A DNA stretch of 64,000 nucleotides from positions 57,810,350 to 57,874,349 of the forward strand of contig NC_085861.1 of assembly GCF_034702125.1 (NCBI RefSeq). Reading direction: 5' to 3'. The position numbers and the translations under genes are program-made. Positions 12,262 to 23,593 of this stretch are shown here, one piece after another (position 1 is the first letter of the stretch; every line of letters begins with the position of its first letter). The stretch is from Engraulis encrasicolus. Lineage: Eukaryota > Chordata > Actinopteri > Clupeiformes > Engraulidae. The notes below the pieces were generated by a model that did no database searches, was not told the DNA's origin, and saw nothing but the letters and a program-made list of their open reading frames with translations.

Positions 12262-12654
12262 CTAGAGGCTGACAGTGGAGGGAGAGTGGGTTGAGTGTTC
12301 AGTATCTTGATGCATCGTGCTACTTGCAAGCCTGGTGGTACGGGAACGGAGGCGCCTGTACCTCTTTCCAGAGGGCAGGAGGCTGAACAGTTTGTGTGCA
12401 GGGTGGCTTGTGTCTTTGATGATCATCAGTGCTTTCCGGGTGAGGCGTGCGGTGTAAATGTCCTGCAGGGAGGGGAGTGGTACACCAATGATCATCTTCG
12501 CTGTGTTCACAACACGCTGGAGTGTCTTCCTGTTTTTCTCCGTGCAGCTTCCTCCCCACACTGTGATGCAGCTGGACACGACGCTCTCTATGGTTCCTCT
12601 GTAGAATGTTGTCATGATGGAGGGTGTAGCACTTGCCTTCTTTAGTTTGCGTTT
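12262..12654 (-). pseudogene. L2-type LINE ORF2 C-terminus
   Basis: The open frame reads KKASATPSIMTTFYRGTIES, then ITVWGGSCTEKNRKTLQRVV, PLPSLQDIYTARLTRKAL, IIKDTSHPAHKLFSLLPSGK and RYRRLRSRTTRLASS. This is the classic tail after the reverse transcriptase in fish L2-group LINEs, and it resembles 1-200 of this window. Only the last 130 or so residues are present because the copy is 5' truncated at 12654, exactly where the target duplication starts. Confidence 0.85.
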
Positions 12655-13714
12655 GACCGGATGGCTGTCATGCATTGATCCGCCAAAGGCGAGTCAGACA
12701 GCATTTCATTAATATGTCAACAAAATGGCAGTTACAGCGCGAGAAATTATGAAACCGGAATATATCCCTCTTTAGTTGACTACAACAGCCATTCTCTAAT
12801 CTCTCTAGTATGTAATTCAGTCACGAACACTCACTGAGTAAAACGGAAGCAACTCCCGCCTCGACGAGCCCATTTGATCCGTCCTGACTCTTGTGGCCAA
12901 TTGAGTCGCGGATCCCCACTCCCAGAAATGTGTGCTTCTGACTCTGTTGAGGTCACATTTCTAAATGTTAACAGTGCTCTACCAACGCTTTTACATCTCA
13001 GTCTGTAGGCTACTCTTAGGGAAATTCTAGTCTACAGACGTGACTCTACTATCAACCACTGCGTTAGGCTTCAAAGCCACTGCTGTCACTCCCCTCGCCC
13101 AGGTCAACAGCGGTGCCCTCGGCGACTCGGTCAGAGACGAATCCTGACTGATTTGTTGGTAGCAGCAGATCCCCTATGGATCGGATCACCGCTTAAGTTT
13201 CGTTTTTGCCACGAGTGTGCGAGTCGCAAGGCAACTCGGCAGCGGAAGCAGGTGGTCATCTGCTGCTCGCCTCCTGTCTCCCTGCTCAACTAGAATTCTG
13301 CTCCCAAATATTTGACTTTTTAGTCTTCTTTAAATAGCCTACAGACACACACATTACTTATTGCAAAATCAGGATCATGCCGTTTCAATGCTGCCAAAGA
13401 CTCTTCGAGTCGTGGTCGCATGTTTTAGTTAGGAGACCCAGGTGGGTCGGATCGCAGCATGAGTTTCGGAACTGTGACGATTCATAAAGTGAGTTTTGTT
13501 GATCAAACTGTCTTACTCTCAATGTAAATTGATAAATGGGACAAAAAAGGGGAGGCGCATAGCCACTTAACGGCAGAAACGTTTAAAAAAATAAATAATA
13601 AATGTATTTTAATTAAGTGATCCGAGTGCTCCGTCTAATCCGGATACCCTCCGTGGAATGATCCAATCAACCCGGACGCCCCAAACATTCGAGTTAAGCA
13701 CCCCTAGCTTTGAT

Positions 13715-13735
13715 GCTGCGTGTGTGTGAGTGAGT

Positions 13736-13766
<31 letters not shown>

Positions 13767-14157
13767 GCGCTTCTGATTGGATCAGCGCGAGTTTCTTATT
13801 AACCTCTGAAGTGCTGGAGAACAGCAAGTAGTGGTTGTAATATTGAGTTGGGGTTTTGGTTAAAATCTACCAGCAGTGAAAACAAGCAAATGTGCGAGAA
13901 ATAATTCACTGCACATTCACTAACAGTCCATATCACATTTGAATTAAAAGTAACTTACTATGATGTGAGTGTGATGTGTGTTATCCAAATAAATATCCAC
14001 TCATTTTCTTGTATTTTCTGTCATTTTAACGAAATGATTTGGATGGGATTATTAAAAAATGCTGCTGTTTCAGTACAGAGTAGACTATTATGACAGTTAT
14101 ATTGAGATTGGCATGATTTGTACCGGGAGCTGGAAAAATATTGCATTACAGGACATA
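13715..14157. other. No gene; GA microsatellite
   Basis: A (GTGA)n/(GA)n run lies at 13726-13766. The rest is A/T-rich unique-looking sequence up to the TA target of the next element. Nothing coding was seen. Confidence 0.6.
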
Positions 14158-14370
14158 CAGTGGTGCTCATATGTTTACATACCCCAGCAGAATATACGCT
14201 TTCTCTGCGATTTCTCACAAAATATTAAGGATTACACAAAACCTTTTTTTTCACTCATGGCTAGCAGGGATTAAAATTAACGTCGTCCTGGGGCCGTATT
14301 AAATTGTCATTGGGACGATCAAGAATTTAATTTGGGACGACAAGAATTTCAGACCGTTTTTCATTACACC

Positions 14371-14440
14371 TGCAACTCAAAGAAACGTAATTTCAAAGTC
14401 TTTGTATAAAGACACTGACAATAAATCTGACTTGACTTGA
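14371..14440 (+). repeat. LINE 3'-end relic (L2 type)
   Basis: AAACGTAATTTCAAAGTC, then GACAATAAATCTGACTTGAC, matches the reverse complement of the LINE 3' end at 11577-11660. Only the last 70 bp are present. Confidence 0.7.
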
Positions 14441-14575
14441 AATGGACTGACTCGCGCTTCACGTTTGTGTTCTATAGTGACAATGTTTCAGAATGTTACA
14501 GAATGTTGCGCTTGCTTCCCGCTCAAGCTCTGTGAAGAAGAAACTCGTTTCGACACTGTATTACAGCAGTAAAAT

Positions 14576-15700
14576 ATGTTGCGCTGGTTGAAGCCGAATA
14601 CTCCCGAGCCCCAAGACATACAACCAGGCCCAAGTGGTCGAGCACCTCCAACATCTGTTCTAGATACAGAGGTAAGTAATGTAGACCAAACAGTCTGCGT
14701 TTAATGTCATCAATCCCAACTAGCTCTACCGAGTGAGTCTGAGGAAAGTCAGTTTGTGGCTTAAGTAGGCTATGGGCAGCTAGAGCTGAGGTGGTAAAAT
14801 AGGCTATATTGATAACAATTCTGATCTCCCAAAACTCAAAACACAACATGTCCTTTGACATTATTAGGTACAGGTTCCATCTCTTAGTTTTCTCATTAAA
14901 ACAAAAAAATAAGCCTGTACATCGTCCGGTAGACATGACAGGCAGCAGCTAGATACAGTCGAGCTGGAACTGTTCTGCAGTAGAGATCACACGTAACACC
15001 TAATAATTAGGCTAAATGCAGTCCGATTTAGTTGGTGCTGTCGAAGTATGAGCTGTGACCCAGATGAAATTATCTAGGTTTTCTTTTCACAGCCATTTCT
15101 ATGTCCACTGTGCCGTAGTATTCTCCCAGTTCTCGTTGAAAGTGCCAGGGCGAAATTGCCCGATCGGTCAATCGCGCTTGCTTTGAAATTGTGTCATATC
15201 ATTCATAATCAAGGCTCGTGTGTGTGTGTTATATCCAATGATAAAGACGTGCATCTGCAGTACCATTTGCTTTACTTCACTGAAAGCTAAGTCCGGAGAG
15301 CGTTATCATCTGTATTTTAAATAGGGTATAGAGGTGAGGCTTCTGCCAGACCAGTCTCTGCTGAAGACGCTATGGTAACTATAGTAACAACGCGAGCCCA
15401 GTAGAAAGCGCCCGCTCCAACGCTCAGAGACACTTTCGAAGTGAAAGTTTTGTCGAAGTGAGTCACCTAGCGCAAGACTTGGGTAGTGGCCTAAAGCCCA
15501 CTGTAGGCCTACTATAACTATCATATTGATACGGTACAGTGCATTCATGTCATAAACAAATGCTGTAGGCTGTAGGCCTACACACCTGAACACATATTAA
15601 AATAAATAGGGCCCAACATAAGGTTATAAGCTTCTCCTATTGAGTTACTGGGATGAATCCCTGCTAGGCCTATTATTATTATTATTATTATTGTTGTTGA

Positions 15701-15767
<67 letters not shown>

Positions 15768-18582
15768 TATTAAAGTCTCTTTCAAAATTAACAATTATGC
15801 TAGATTTAATATGTTGTACTTGCTACTAATGTATGGCAATCTGTACCTATTTTCAGCTCTTATTTCCAACAGAAACAAGAAAGATGTTCAACATATGAAG
15901 CCAAAAGAAAACGGAAGTTCCTTCCTGAGTGGAAGAAGACATATTCTTTCATCGAATGGGATGCAGAGGCAGAATTAATGTTTCGTCAAACATGTAGAAG
16001 CTGTCCAACTGTGGCCAAGGGGAATACACTGATGCTTGGTGTTACAGGAGACAAGGTGAGGGTGAAGACCATAAAGGAGCATGTGGCCACCACCTTCCAT
16101 AAAACAGCAGCGGAGGCTGTGCAGGCAAGGGAGGATCCAGCGGGGGGAGAGATAGTGGCAGCCTTTGACAGGATAGATGCGGCAGTCCAAGAAAAACTGG
16201 TCAAAATATTCAACATTGCATATTTCATAGCAAAGGAGGAAGAGCCATTCACCCTTTTTCCAAAATTAATTTCACTGCACAAGACCAACGGCCTTGATCT
16301 CGGATCCACCTACCAGAATAACATAGCTTGCCAGACTTTTGTGGAGGCAATAGCTGGATGCATGAAGGAGGAGTTGAAAGCAGCCAGATTTTTCTCCGTC
16401 ATTTCAGATTCCTCTGTTAATCGCACGGCAAAGGATCAGGAAATTATCTATGTCTCCTACCTGAGGGATGGGAAACCTGTCCATCGACTTGTTCAGATAG
16501 TGGCCCTGGAACATGCCCATAGCCAGGGCATTTTGGATGCGGTTTTGAAAGGCCTGGAAGGGGTGGGTAGTTGTTTACATTTGAATGTTATGTATGAATG
16601 AAATAATTCCTCTAGTCAGTTGTATTCTTACTATAACCTAATGTGATAATTCTTTGTCTTTTTTCACAAACTCTATCATTAGGTGGGGATTCAAGAGGAG
16701 GACCTGAAGCAGCGTCTTGTGGGCTTTGGCTGTGATGGCGCTGCTGTAATGCTGGGTATACAACGGTGTTGCAGCCAGACTACAGCATCTGTGTCCCTCC
16801 CTTGTATCGGTATTGTCCGTGCTCATCGACTGGAGCTGGCTGCGCTGGATTGTCTTAAAGGCCATCCGAAACTCAAAGAGATCAACGACATGCTTCGCTC
16901 AATCCACAAGCATTACAACAAATCAGCCAAAGCAACAAGGGACCTGGAGGAGATAGGCAAGACAATGGAGATCTCCATACTCAGGCCAGGAAACATCGAA
17001 GGTACTAATATAACCAAGTGTCCACTGTATGTACTATATGCGCATCCATCCATAGGGGCTATTTTCAACCATAGTGTACTGATTTTTCAATCTTTGCTGT
17101 CTTATTACAGGTACCCGCTGGCTACTTCACACGGCCCACGCATTGGAGGTCCTCATGAGGAATTATAAGCCTCTGATGGCACACTTCGAAATTCATGCCA
17201 GCAACACCAACGATCGGGAGGCGAGCGCAGCCATGAAGGGTAGGGCGAAGGTCATCTTAACATTTCTGAAGAAGTTCAGCACCCTTCTCTTCGTCCACTT
17301 CATGCTGGACCTTTTGCAGGAGCTCAAGACCCTCAGCCTCCTGTTCCAGCAGGATGGCCTCACCCTCCAGATGGTGTCGGACGGACTACAGACATCTTGC
17401 ATGTTGTTTGTTGCAATGCAGGTGAGTTTTCTTTTTTATCTATATACTTCGTTTAATTCTATTTCTATTTAATTATATTTTATTTGCATTATTTGATACT
17501 AGAGTTGAATGTATATTCTTCCTCTTCTTCATCCTATTATTGTTATATATATATATATATATATTTATTATTATTATTAGTAGTAGTATTAGTATTATTA
17601 TTATTGCTTTTGTTGTTGCTGCTGTTACTCTTATTATTAGTAGTATTATTGTGTGTTAAATTTAGGCCGAAACTGTTCAAAGCCACAGTTGCTCTAAAAA
17701 TTCATTTCATTTTTAGCACTGAAACCATTTGTCCATGTTCAATGTAGACAAACCCAGGCCCCAGGCTGCAGCGGTTCCTGGATGAGGTTGGGACTGGATC
17801 CACCTGGCAGGGAGTTCAGCTGAACAGGACCAGCACAGATGAGGGGGACTTCAGCAATTTAAAGCTTTGTCTCACCAATGGGCTCTGCGAGTTCATCTCA
17901 AATCGCTTTAGGAATCCGGAGACCGGAGTCCTGAAGGCAATCTCCACCCTGTTTGACCTCTGCAACTGGCCAGAAGATCCCACCTCCCTGTCTACATTTG
18001 GCGCTTCACAGCTTGACCTGATCCTGGCACATTTCCGACCAATCCTGGAAAAATCCAAGGACTTCGACTCAAGAGGATGCGGCAAGGCGAGAGTGGCTGG
18101 ACCTCAAGACCATGGTCTCATCTCACTTCAGGCATCTTACATCACAGGTGAGTTATTGACCACATTAAGAGATCAACAATATACATTTCCTATAAGTTCA
18201 TTGGTTTTGGAGAAAAGTGTGCTTAGAGCCATAAACTACCCCAGTATAAAAGCAAGCCAGATGATGAGACTTTCAACCCTTTCAGGTTCTGTGGCAGTGG
18301 CTAATACAGGGGGCTATCGGAAGAGCTGGCCAGTTCCTCCACCTACAGATCCTGGCTGAAATCACCCTGGTCCTCCCCATGTCAAGCTCCTGCTGTGAGC
18401 GAGGGTTTTCATGTATGAAGCGGATTAAATCAGATTGGAGGTCTAGGCTCACAAATGAGACCCTAAATTCTTTAATGCATATATCAATGCACGGCCCACC
18501 TCATGAGCAGTACAACTCCATGAAGGCCGTAAGTAAATGGTGGAGTTCCAGCAGAAGAGCCCGTAGGCCACAGTTCTCTGAG

Positions 18583-18585
<3 letters not shown>
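14576..18585 (+). CDS. hAT transposase-like gene (ZNF862/KIAA1586-type), six exons, nearly intact
   Basis: Exons read by splice signals: 14576-14671 (MLRWLKPNTPEPQD start, donor GTAAGT), 15873-16562, 16683-17001, 17111-17421, 17748-18147 and 18286-18585 (ends SE then stop); about 705 codons. Exon 2 has a C-x2-C...H-x4-H finger (QTCRSC...KEHVATTFH) and then a DUF4371-like RNase-H start (FFSVISDSSVNRTAKDQEII). Exon 3 has GFGCDGAAVML and AHRLELAALD. Exon 6 has the hAT dimerisation tail (PMSSSCCERGFSCMKRIKSD). Faults: exon 5 has one extra base near 18070 (the other frame reads EDAARREWLDLKTMVSSHF up to the donor). A segment of about 19 residues in exon 3 (about 16758-16815) reads out of frame between two compensating indels; the shifted frame gives NGVAARLQHLCPSLVS. 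The gene is otherwise open. It could be a recently active transposase or a host-coopted relative; its position between exact TIRs favours transposase. Confidence 0.85.
15667..15765. repeat. ATT/GTT trinucleotide microsatellite in hAT intron 1
   Basis: (ATT)n followed by about 26 GTT units. The poly-leucine ORF here is spurious; the true exon starts at 15873. Confidence 0.9.
17540..17660. repeat. AT and ATT/AGT simple repeats in hAT intron 4
   Basis: (TA)n followed by interrupted TTA/TAG/TTG triplets. Non-coding. Confidence 0.8.
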
Positions 18586-19085
<500 letters not shown>

Positions 19086-21647
19086 CATTGTTTTATGGAT
19101 TGCTCAAGACTTCTTCCTTTGTTTGATGTGTTGAAAACTTTGTTTCTCACATTTGGTGAATTGTTTTCTTTGCAATTGTTTATTTTGGGCTTTAAATACA
19201 CACAGAGGCATAGATCAAAATGTCAACTGATTAATTTCGTTTTAGGCCAAGCAAAAATGGCTATCTACATGAGTAGGAGCAATAAAATGGGCAGTAATCT
19301 GGACTCAGACTGCAATGTTCTAAATGTTTTTTTTTCGTTCATTGAAGTCTAGAATTTTGGTTGATTTTCATTTTTTCAAATATATGAAGGACCTGGAAAC
19401 TTTTGTTGAGAAGTGGTGCTATGGTGAGGCACTTTGTTCTGTAAGAGATGGTGAGGTGGTTTTTGCTTGGACTTTGGGTTGATTTTGAGGTGTTTTTTGT
19501 TGGTTATGGATGTAGGTTTGACACTTAATACTTTTTTATTTTTATTTATTTATTTATTTATTTATTTATCTATCTATTTATAACCATACTTGCCATCTCA
19601 AGGCCTTTCTAGTGCCATGTAAAGGATTGAATTGATTCATGGTTTTGTCAATAAATGCACATTTAAAAGTCAAAGTCTCTCTCTCTGACTCTCAATCTCA
19701 TTCTGTCTGGTTCTGTCTCCCTGCCTGTCTGATTCTGTCAATTTCCTCAGTCATATTAAATTCTTAGAATTTAATGGTGGTGGTAGGTAAGTAAAGTATT
19801 AGTTAAAAAGGTAACATTTGTGAATGGGCAGCATGAATTCTGGAAATGAACTAAGCTCAATACAAATTACACAGTGCACCTTTAAGGGAATTCAATGTTT
19901 GAATTAACTTGCACCGAATGTAGGGTTTTTTTTTTCTTCATAAAATAGTTCAGTCCTTCGCTTTCGGGAGGGTTCAGGGACGATTCGGGACGGTTGAAAA
20001 AAAATTTCGGGACGGTTCCGGGACGGTTGTGAAAAAAGTTAATTTTAATCCCTGATGGCTAGTGACTGGCTTAAGATATTTATTAGCAATATTCTGTGTT
20101 TACTCTTTCAAAAGCATGATCACAACCCAAACTACCCAAATGACCCTGTTCAAAAGTTTACATACCCTAGTTTCTGATGCTGAATATGGCCCTGTTTAAC
20201 ATGAGGGACCGCTCTAAATTGTTTGTGGTAGTTGTGGATAAGGCTCTTAATGTTCTCAGATGACAAAACAGCACATTCTTCCTGGCAGAATGGTTGTTTC
20301 CTATAATATTTTTGGGTGTCTTGCTGGAACCTCACATTTGAGGTTTCCCCTGAGTGGCTCAATAATGTTGAGATCAGGAGAGTGAGATGGTCGCTCAAAA
20401 ACCTTCATTTTATTCTTTCTGAAGCTAATGACGGGTTGATTTGGCTTTCTGTGTCGAAATATTGTCATGTCGGCACCGTTGGAATTTCAATTCAGAAATG
20501 CAATATGAGGCGTTTGGTTGGAATCAAGCCAATGGGCAAGGGAATCATTGCATTGCAATGATCATTGCAAGGAAAATCATTCAGGAGGCATAGGACAACC
20601 AAAAAATAACTTCAGGTGAAATATAGGACAACATGAAAAAAATGTTTTAAACTGTACAGGACAGAGGCACTTGAGGAAAGATGGGCTGTTGGGGGTTACC
20701 AGGAGAAAGCCATTACTACAAAAATGCAAACATGTTATTTTGCATATGATACACCAAATAGCACAGTGAGAAGCATAAAAATGTCTGTGACAAAGTCATT
20801 TGGAAAAATGAGATCAATATGCAACTTTTTTCAGCCACTATTAACAGTACCATTTGGAGAACAGTCAACAGAGCCTATGATGAAAGTTACACCATCCCTT
20901 CTGTGAAACATGGTTATGGACCACTGATGTCATGGGGGCATTTGAGTTACAAATGCACTACACTTTTGGTCCATACTCACAGAATGATGAATACATTGCC
21001 CTGTGAAAAATACTGGAGGAAACTTGACACTCATCAGCCTTGAAACTGCACATGGTCCATTGTTTGGACATGCCAACATGACAATATTTCAGCACACAAA
21101 GCCAAATCAACCCGTCATTAGCTTCAGAAAGAATAAAATGAAGTTTTTGAGCGACCGTCTCACTCTCCTGATCTCAACATCATTCAGCCACTCAGGGGAA
21201 ACCTCAAATGTGAGGTTCCAGCAAGACACCCAAAGATATTATAGGAAACAACCATTCTGCCAGGAAGAATGTGCTGTTTTGTCAACTGAGAACATTAAGA
21301 GCCTTATCCACAACTACCACAAACAATTTAGAGCGGTCCCTCATGTTAAACAGGGCCATATTCAGCATCAGAAACTAGGGTATGTAAACTTTTGAACAGG
21401 GTCATTTGGGTAGTTTGGGTTGTGATCATGCTTTTGAAAGAGTAAACACAGAATATTGCTAATAAATATCTTAAGCTAGTCACTGGCAATGAGTGAAAAA
21501 AAAGGTTTTGTGTAATCCTTCATATTTTGTGAGAAATCGCCAAGAAAGCGTATATTCTGCTGGGGTATGTAAACATATGAGCACCACTGTAAAAATGTTG
21601 CAATATTTTTTTTTTTTTTTTTTTTAGTACCGAAAAGTACCGAAATA

Positions 21648-23264
21648 CAGTTGAGGACGATATTAATAGCCCCCCTCCTGAAATTAGACATTTCTCTTGA
21701 TTTCTCAGTAAGAATGACCATTATTAACCGTTTCTGTTATTCTGGAAACAAATACACTGATGGATATAATGTTCAATGAGTTGAATTTGGATTTTTCTAT
21801 TGTTACGATGAGTTTAAACAAAAAAGGGCAAAAATGACAAGGACAAAATTATTAGCCCCCTGATCATGAATAGTCAATATGGCGCCATTTATGAACCAAA
21901 ACTGACAACAGGCTCTGATAAGTTGCTACCTAGGTTGGCACATGCCCCACTAGGGATTTTGGGCCATTTCTTCACTGCGAAGTGTTCTAGCTGGTCCAAA
22001 TCACATGGATGCTGAGCATAGACATTAACCACAGACTCTCAGTGGGATTGAGGACTGGACTATGAGCGGGTGATTCCAATATCATGGTTTTAGTGTCCTT
22101 GAAGAACCTCTGAACTAATCTAAATGTATGCTTTGGGTTACAATGTTGTTGGAAGACCCAGCAATCCAGATTCAGACCCAGACTCCCTGTGTCTGAGGCT
22201 GAATGACAGACTAAACTTGATGCCCCACCACTATGTGTAAGTTTGGAAACTGCTTAGCCTCATTAGACCAAAGAAGCATTGGACACCTGCCTAGATGATT
22301 GTTATTGACCTGGCCTCACCTGGAGGTTTTTTCCCACCCAAGAAAGACAGTTGTTAGGGCTTGTCATCATATTGGGCTTTGGGGCCATCATCACAGAAGA
22401 ACCCCTTTACTAAAGTCAGTGCATATCAGAGTGTTATTGAGCTTTGCCTGTGAACATTTGAAAGTCAAAAATGAGTTTTGAACGTCTCTGCTTTCATCTG
22501 ATGATATTCAATTGCACCTGCTTTGATGCATGGATTCTGCTTCTGTCAGGTGAAGAAAGGGATAGGCCTTGAATCGTTATAAGATGGTTTCCACAATTAA
22601 ACATGGTGGTGGATGCATCATTCTGTGGCAGCCTCAGCCACAGGAAACCTTGTTTGGGTGTACGGCACCATAAAAACTGAAGATTATGATAGAATGTGGA
22701 AAGTGACCTTGCAAAAATATGCTCATAGAGGGAGCTAAGATCTTCATTGGATCTTTCAATAAGACAATAACCCAAAACTTGCATCCAAAATATTTCAAAT
22801 GTTCTTCAAGGATACTAAAACCATGGTCATGGAGTGGTTCAGACCTCAATTCTTTAGATAGTATTTGAAGAGTGCTGAAAATGAATGTCCATCCTCAACA
22901 TCCATGCAATTTGGACCAGCTCAACTATTTGCAATGAAAAAAATGGCCCAAAATCCCTGGTAGGACATGTGCCAACATAGTTAACAACTAATCAAAGTGC
23001 CTGGTGTCAATTTTTGTTCATAAATGGCACTGTATTGACTATTAATGATAAGGGGGCTAATGATTTTGTCCTTGCCATTTTTACACTTTTTTGTTTAAAC
23101 TCATTGTGAAAATGGAAAAGTCCAAATTTAACTTATTGGATACTATCTCCATGGGGTATTCGTTTCCAGAATAACATACGTTTATTAATAATGATCATTC
23201 TCAATGTTCAATGAAGAGATATGTCTAATTTCAGGAGGGGGGCTAATAATATCGTCCTCAACTG
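21648..23264 (+). mobile_element. Tc1-like element, family B, with decayed transposase
   Basis: TIRs are CAGTTGAGGACGATATTAAT at 21648 and the inverse (ATATCGTCCTCAACTG) ending 23264, with TA at 21646-21647 and 23265-23266. Length is 1617 bp, normal for Tc1. The + strand holds transposase traces with frameshifts: a KMVSTIKHGGGCIILW block near 22583 and DNNPKLASKIF followed by FKDTKTMVMEWF near 22760-22830, the usual DNDPKHTSK region. Both ends carry the GGAGGGGGGCTAATAAT motif (or its inverse), which is also found at 40912-41574. The element sits inside a run of GGTACC-like sequence (GTACCGAAAAGTACCGAA on the left, GATACCGGTACCGGTACC on the right). Confidence 0.88.
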
Positions 23265-23266
23265 TA

Positions 23267-23489
23267 CATGTTGATACCGGTACCGGTACCAAAATATTGG
23301 TATCGTGACAACACTACTCCCAGCCCTACAAAGTGATTTTACAGTCCGTCATCACAGTGAACAGGATGGTAGAACAGCAACCTAGCCTAGGGGCCCCAGG
23401 CCATCTTAATTCAGCCCTGATGGGAAAGTATCATTTTTGTTCACCAATTGTCAGTAGATATTATTCTGCCCATCCTGTTTTTCCTGTAG
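23267..23489. other. Sequence just upstream of the msh5 first coding exon
   Basis: It starts with palindromic GGTACCGGTACC and contains no recognisable promoter motif. The pyrimidine-rich end TTTTTCCTGTAG at 23478-23489 fits a 3' splice site, which would make a separate non-coding first exon lie upstream. That exon was not located. Confidence 0.4.
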
Positions 23490-23509
23490 GTGTGTAAAAC
23501 ATTGAATTC

Positions 23510-23593
23510 ATGCCAGAGATGAGTGGGGCAGAGGAAAGGACTCCTCCTGCGACTGCGTTTCCAGCCGATGAGGAGGAGCAAGACTCTGATGGT
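23510..23593 (+). CDS. msh5: msh5 coding exon 1 (start codon)
   Basis: Encodes [20 protein letters not shown], then EEEQDSDG: a short acidic N-terminus like that of other MSH5 proteins. The ATG at 23510 is the first in frame after a TAA at 23495-23497. An acceptor (CCTGTAG) at 23489 suggests the exon begins at 23490 with 20 bases of 5' UTR. The donor GTAAGA at 23594 leaves phase 0, which matches coding exon 2. The link rests on phase and composition, since this N-terminus is poorly conserved. Confidence 0.72.

Larger units (their letters stand above)
11575..12654 (-). mobile_element. 5'-truncated L2-type LINE inserted in the hAT element
   Basis: Exact 12-bp target duplications GACCGGATGGCT lie at 11563-11574 and 12655-12666. 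On the minus strand the element ends in (TTGAC)n at its 3' end (seen as CAAGTCAAGTCAAGTCAAGT on +). Its 3' UTR (ACAAAGAATTTGAAATTACG on +) recurs at 14371-14440 and 59391-59512. A C-terminal ORF2 fragment is encoded upstream of that UTR (minus strand). Confidence 0.88.
11501..13706. mobile_element. hAT element with exact 8-bp TSD, split by a LINE
   Basis: The element is flanked on both sides by GCTTTGAT (11493-11500 and 13707-13714), the 8-bp duplication expected of hAT elements. It begins TAGAGCTGTAATAAAACC and ends AGTTAAGCACCCCTA. Both subterminal parts carry GGATC/GATCC-rich sequence (ACGATCCGGTTGG; GATCCAATCAACCCGG). No transposase ORF remains. About 1.08 kb of the length is a later LINE insertion, so the original element was about 1.1 kb. 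Confidence 0.85.

Noticed and set aside
11911..12265. His/Thr- and Cys/Val-rich ORFs on both strands
   Set aside because: Artefacts of the (GT)n repeat in the LINE 3' UTR; the same reasoning applies at 52523-52890.
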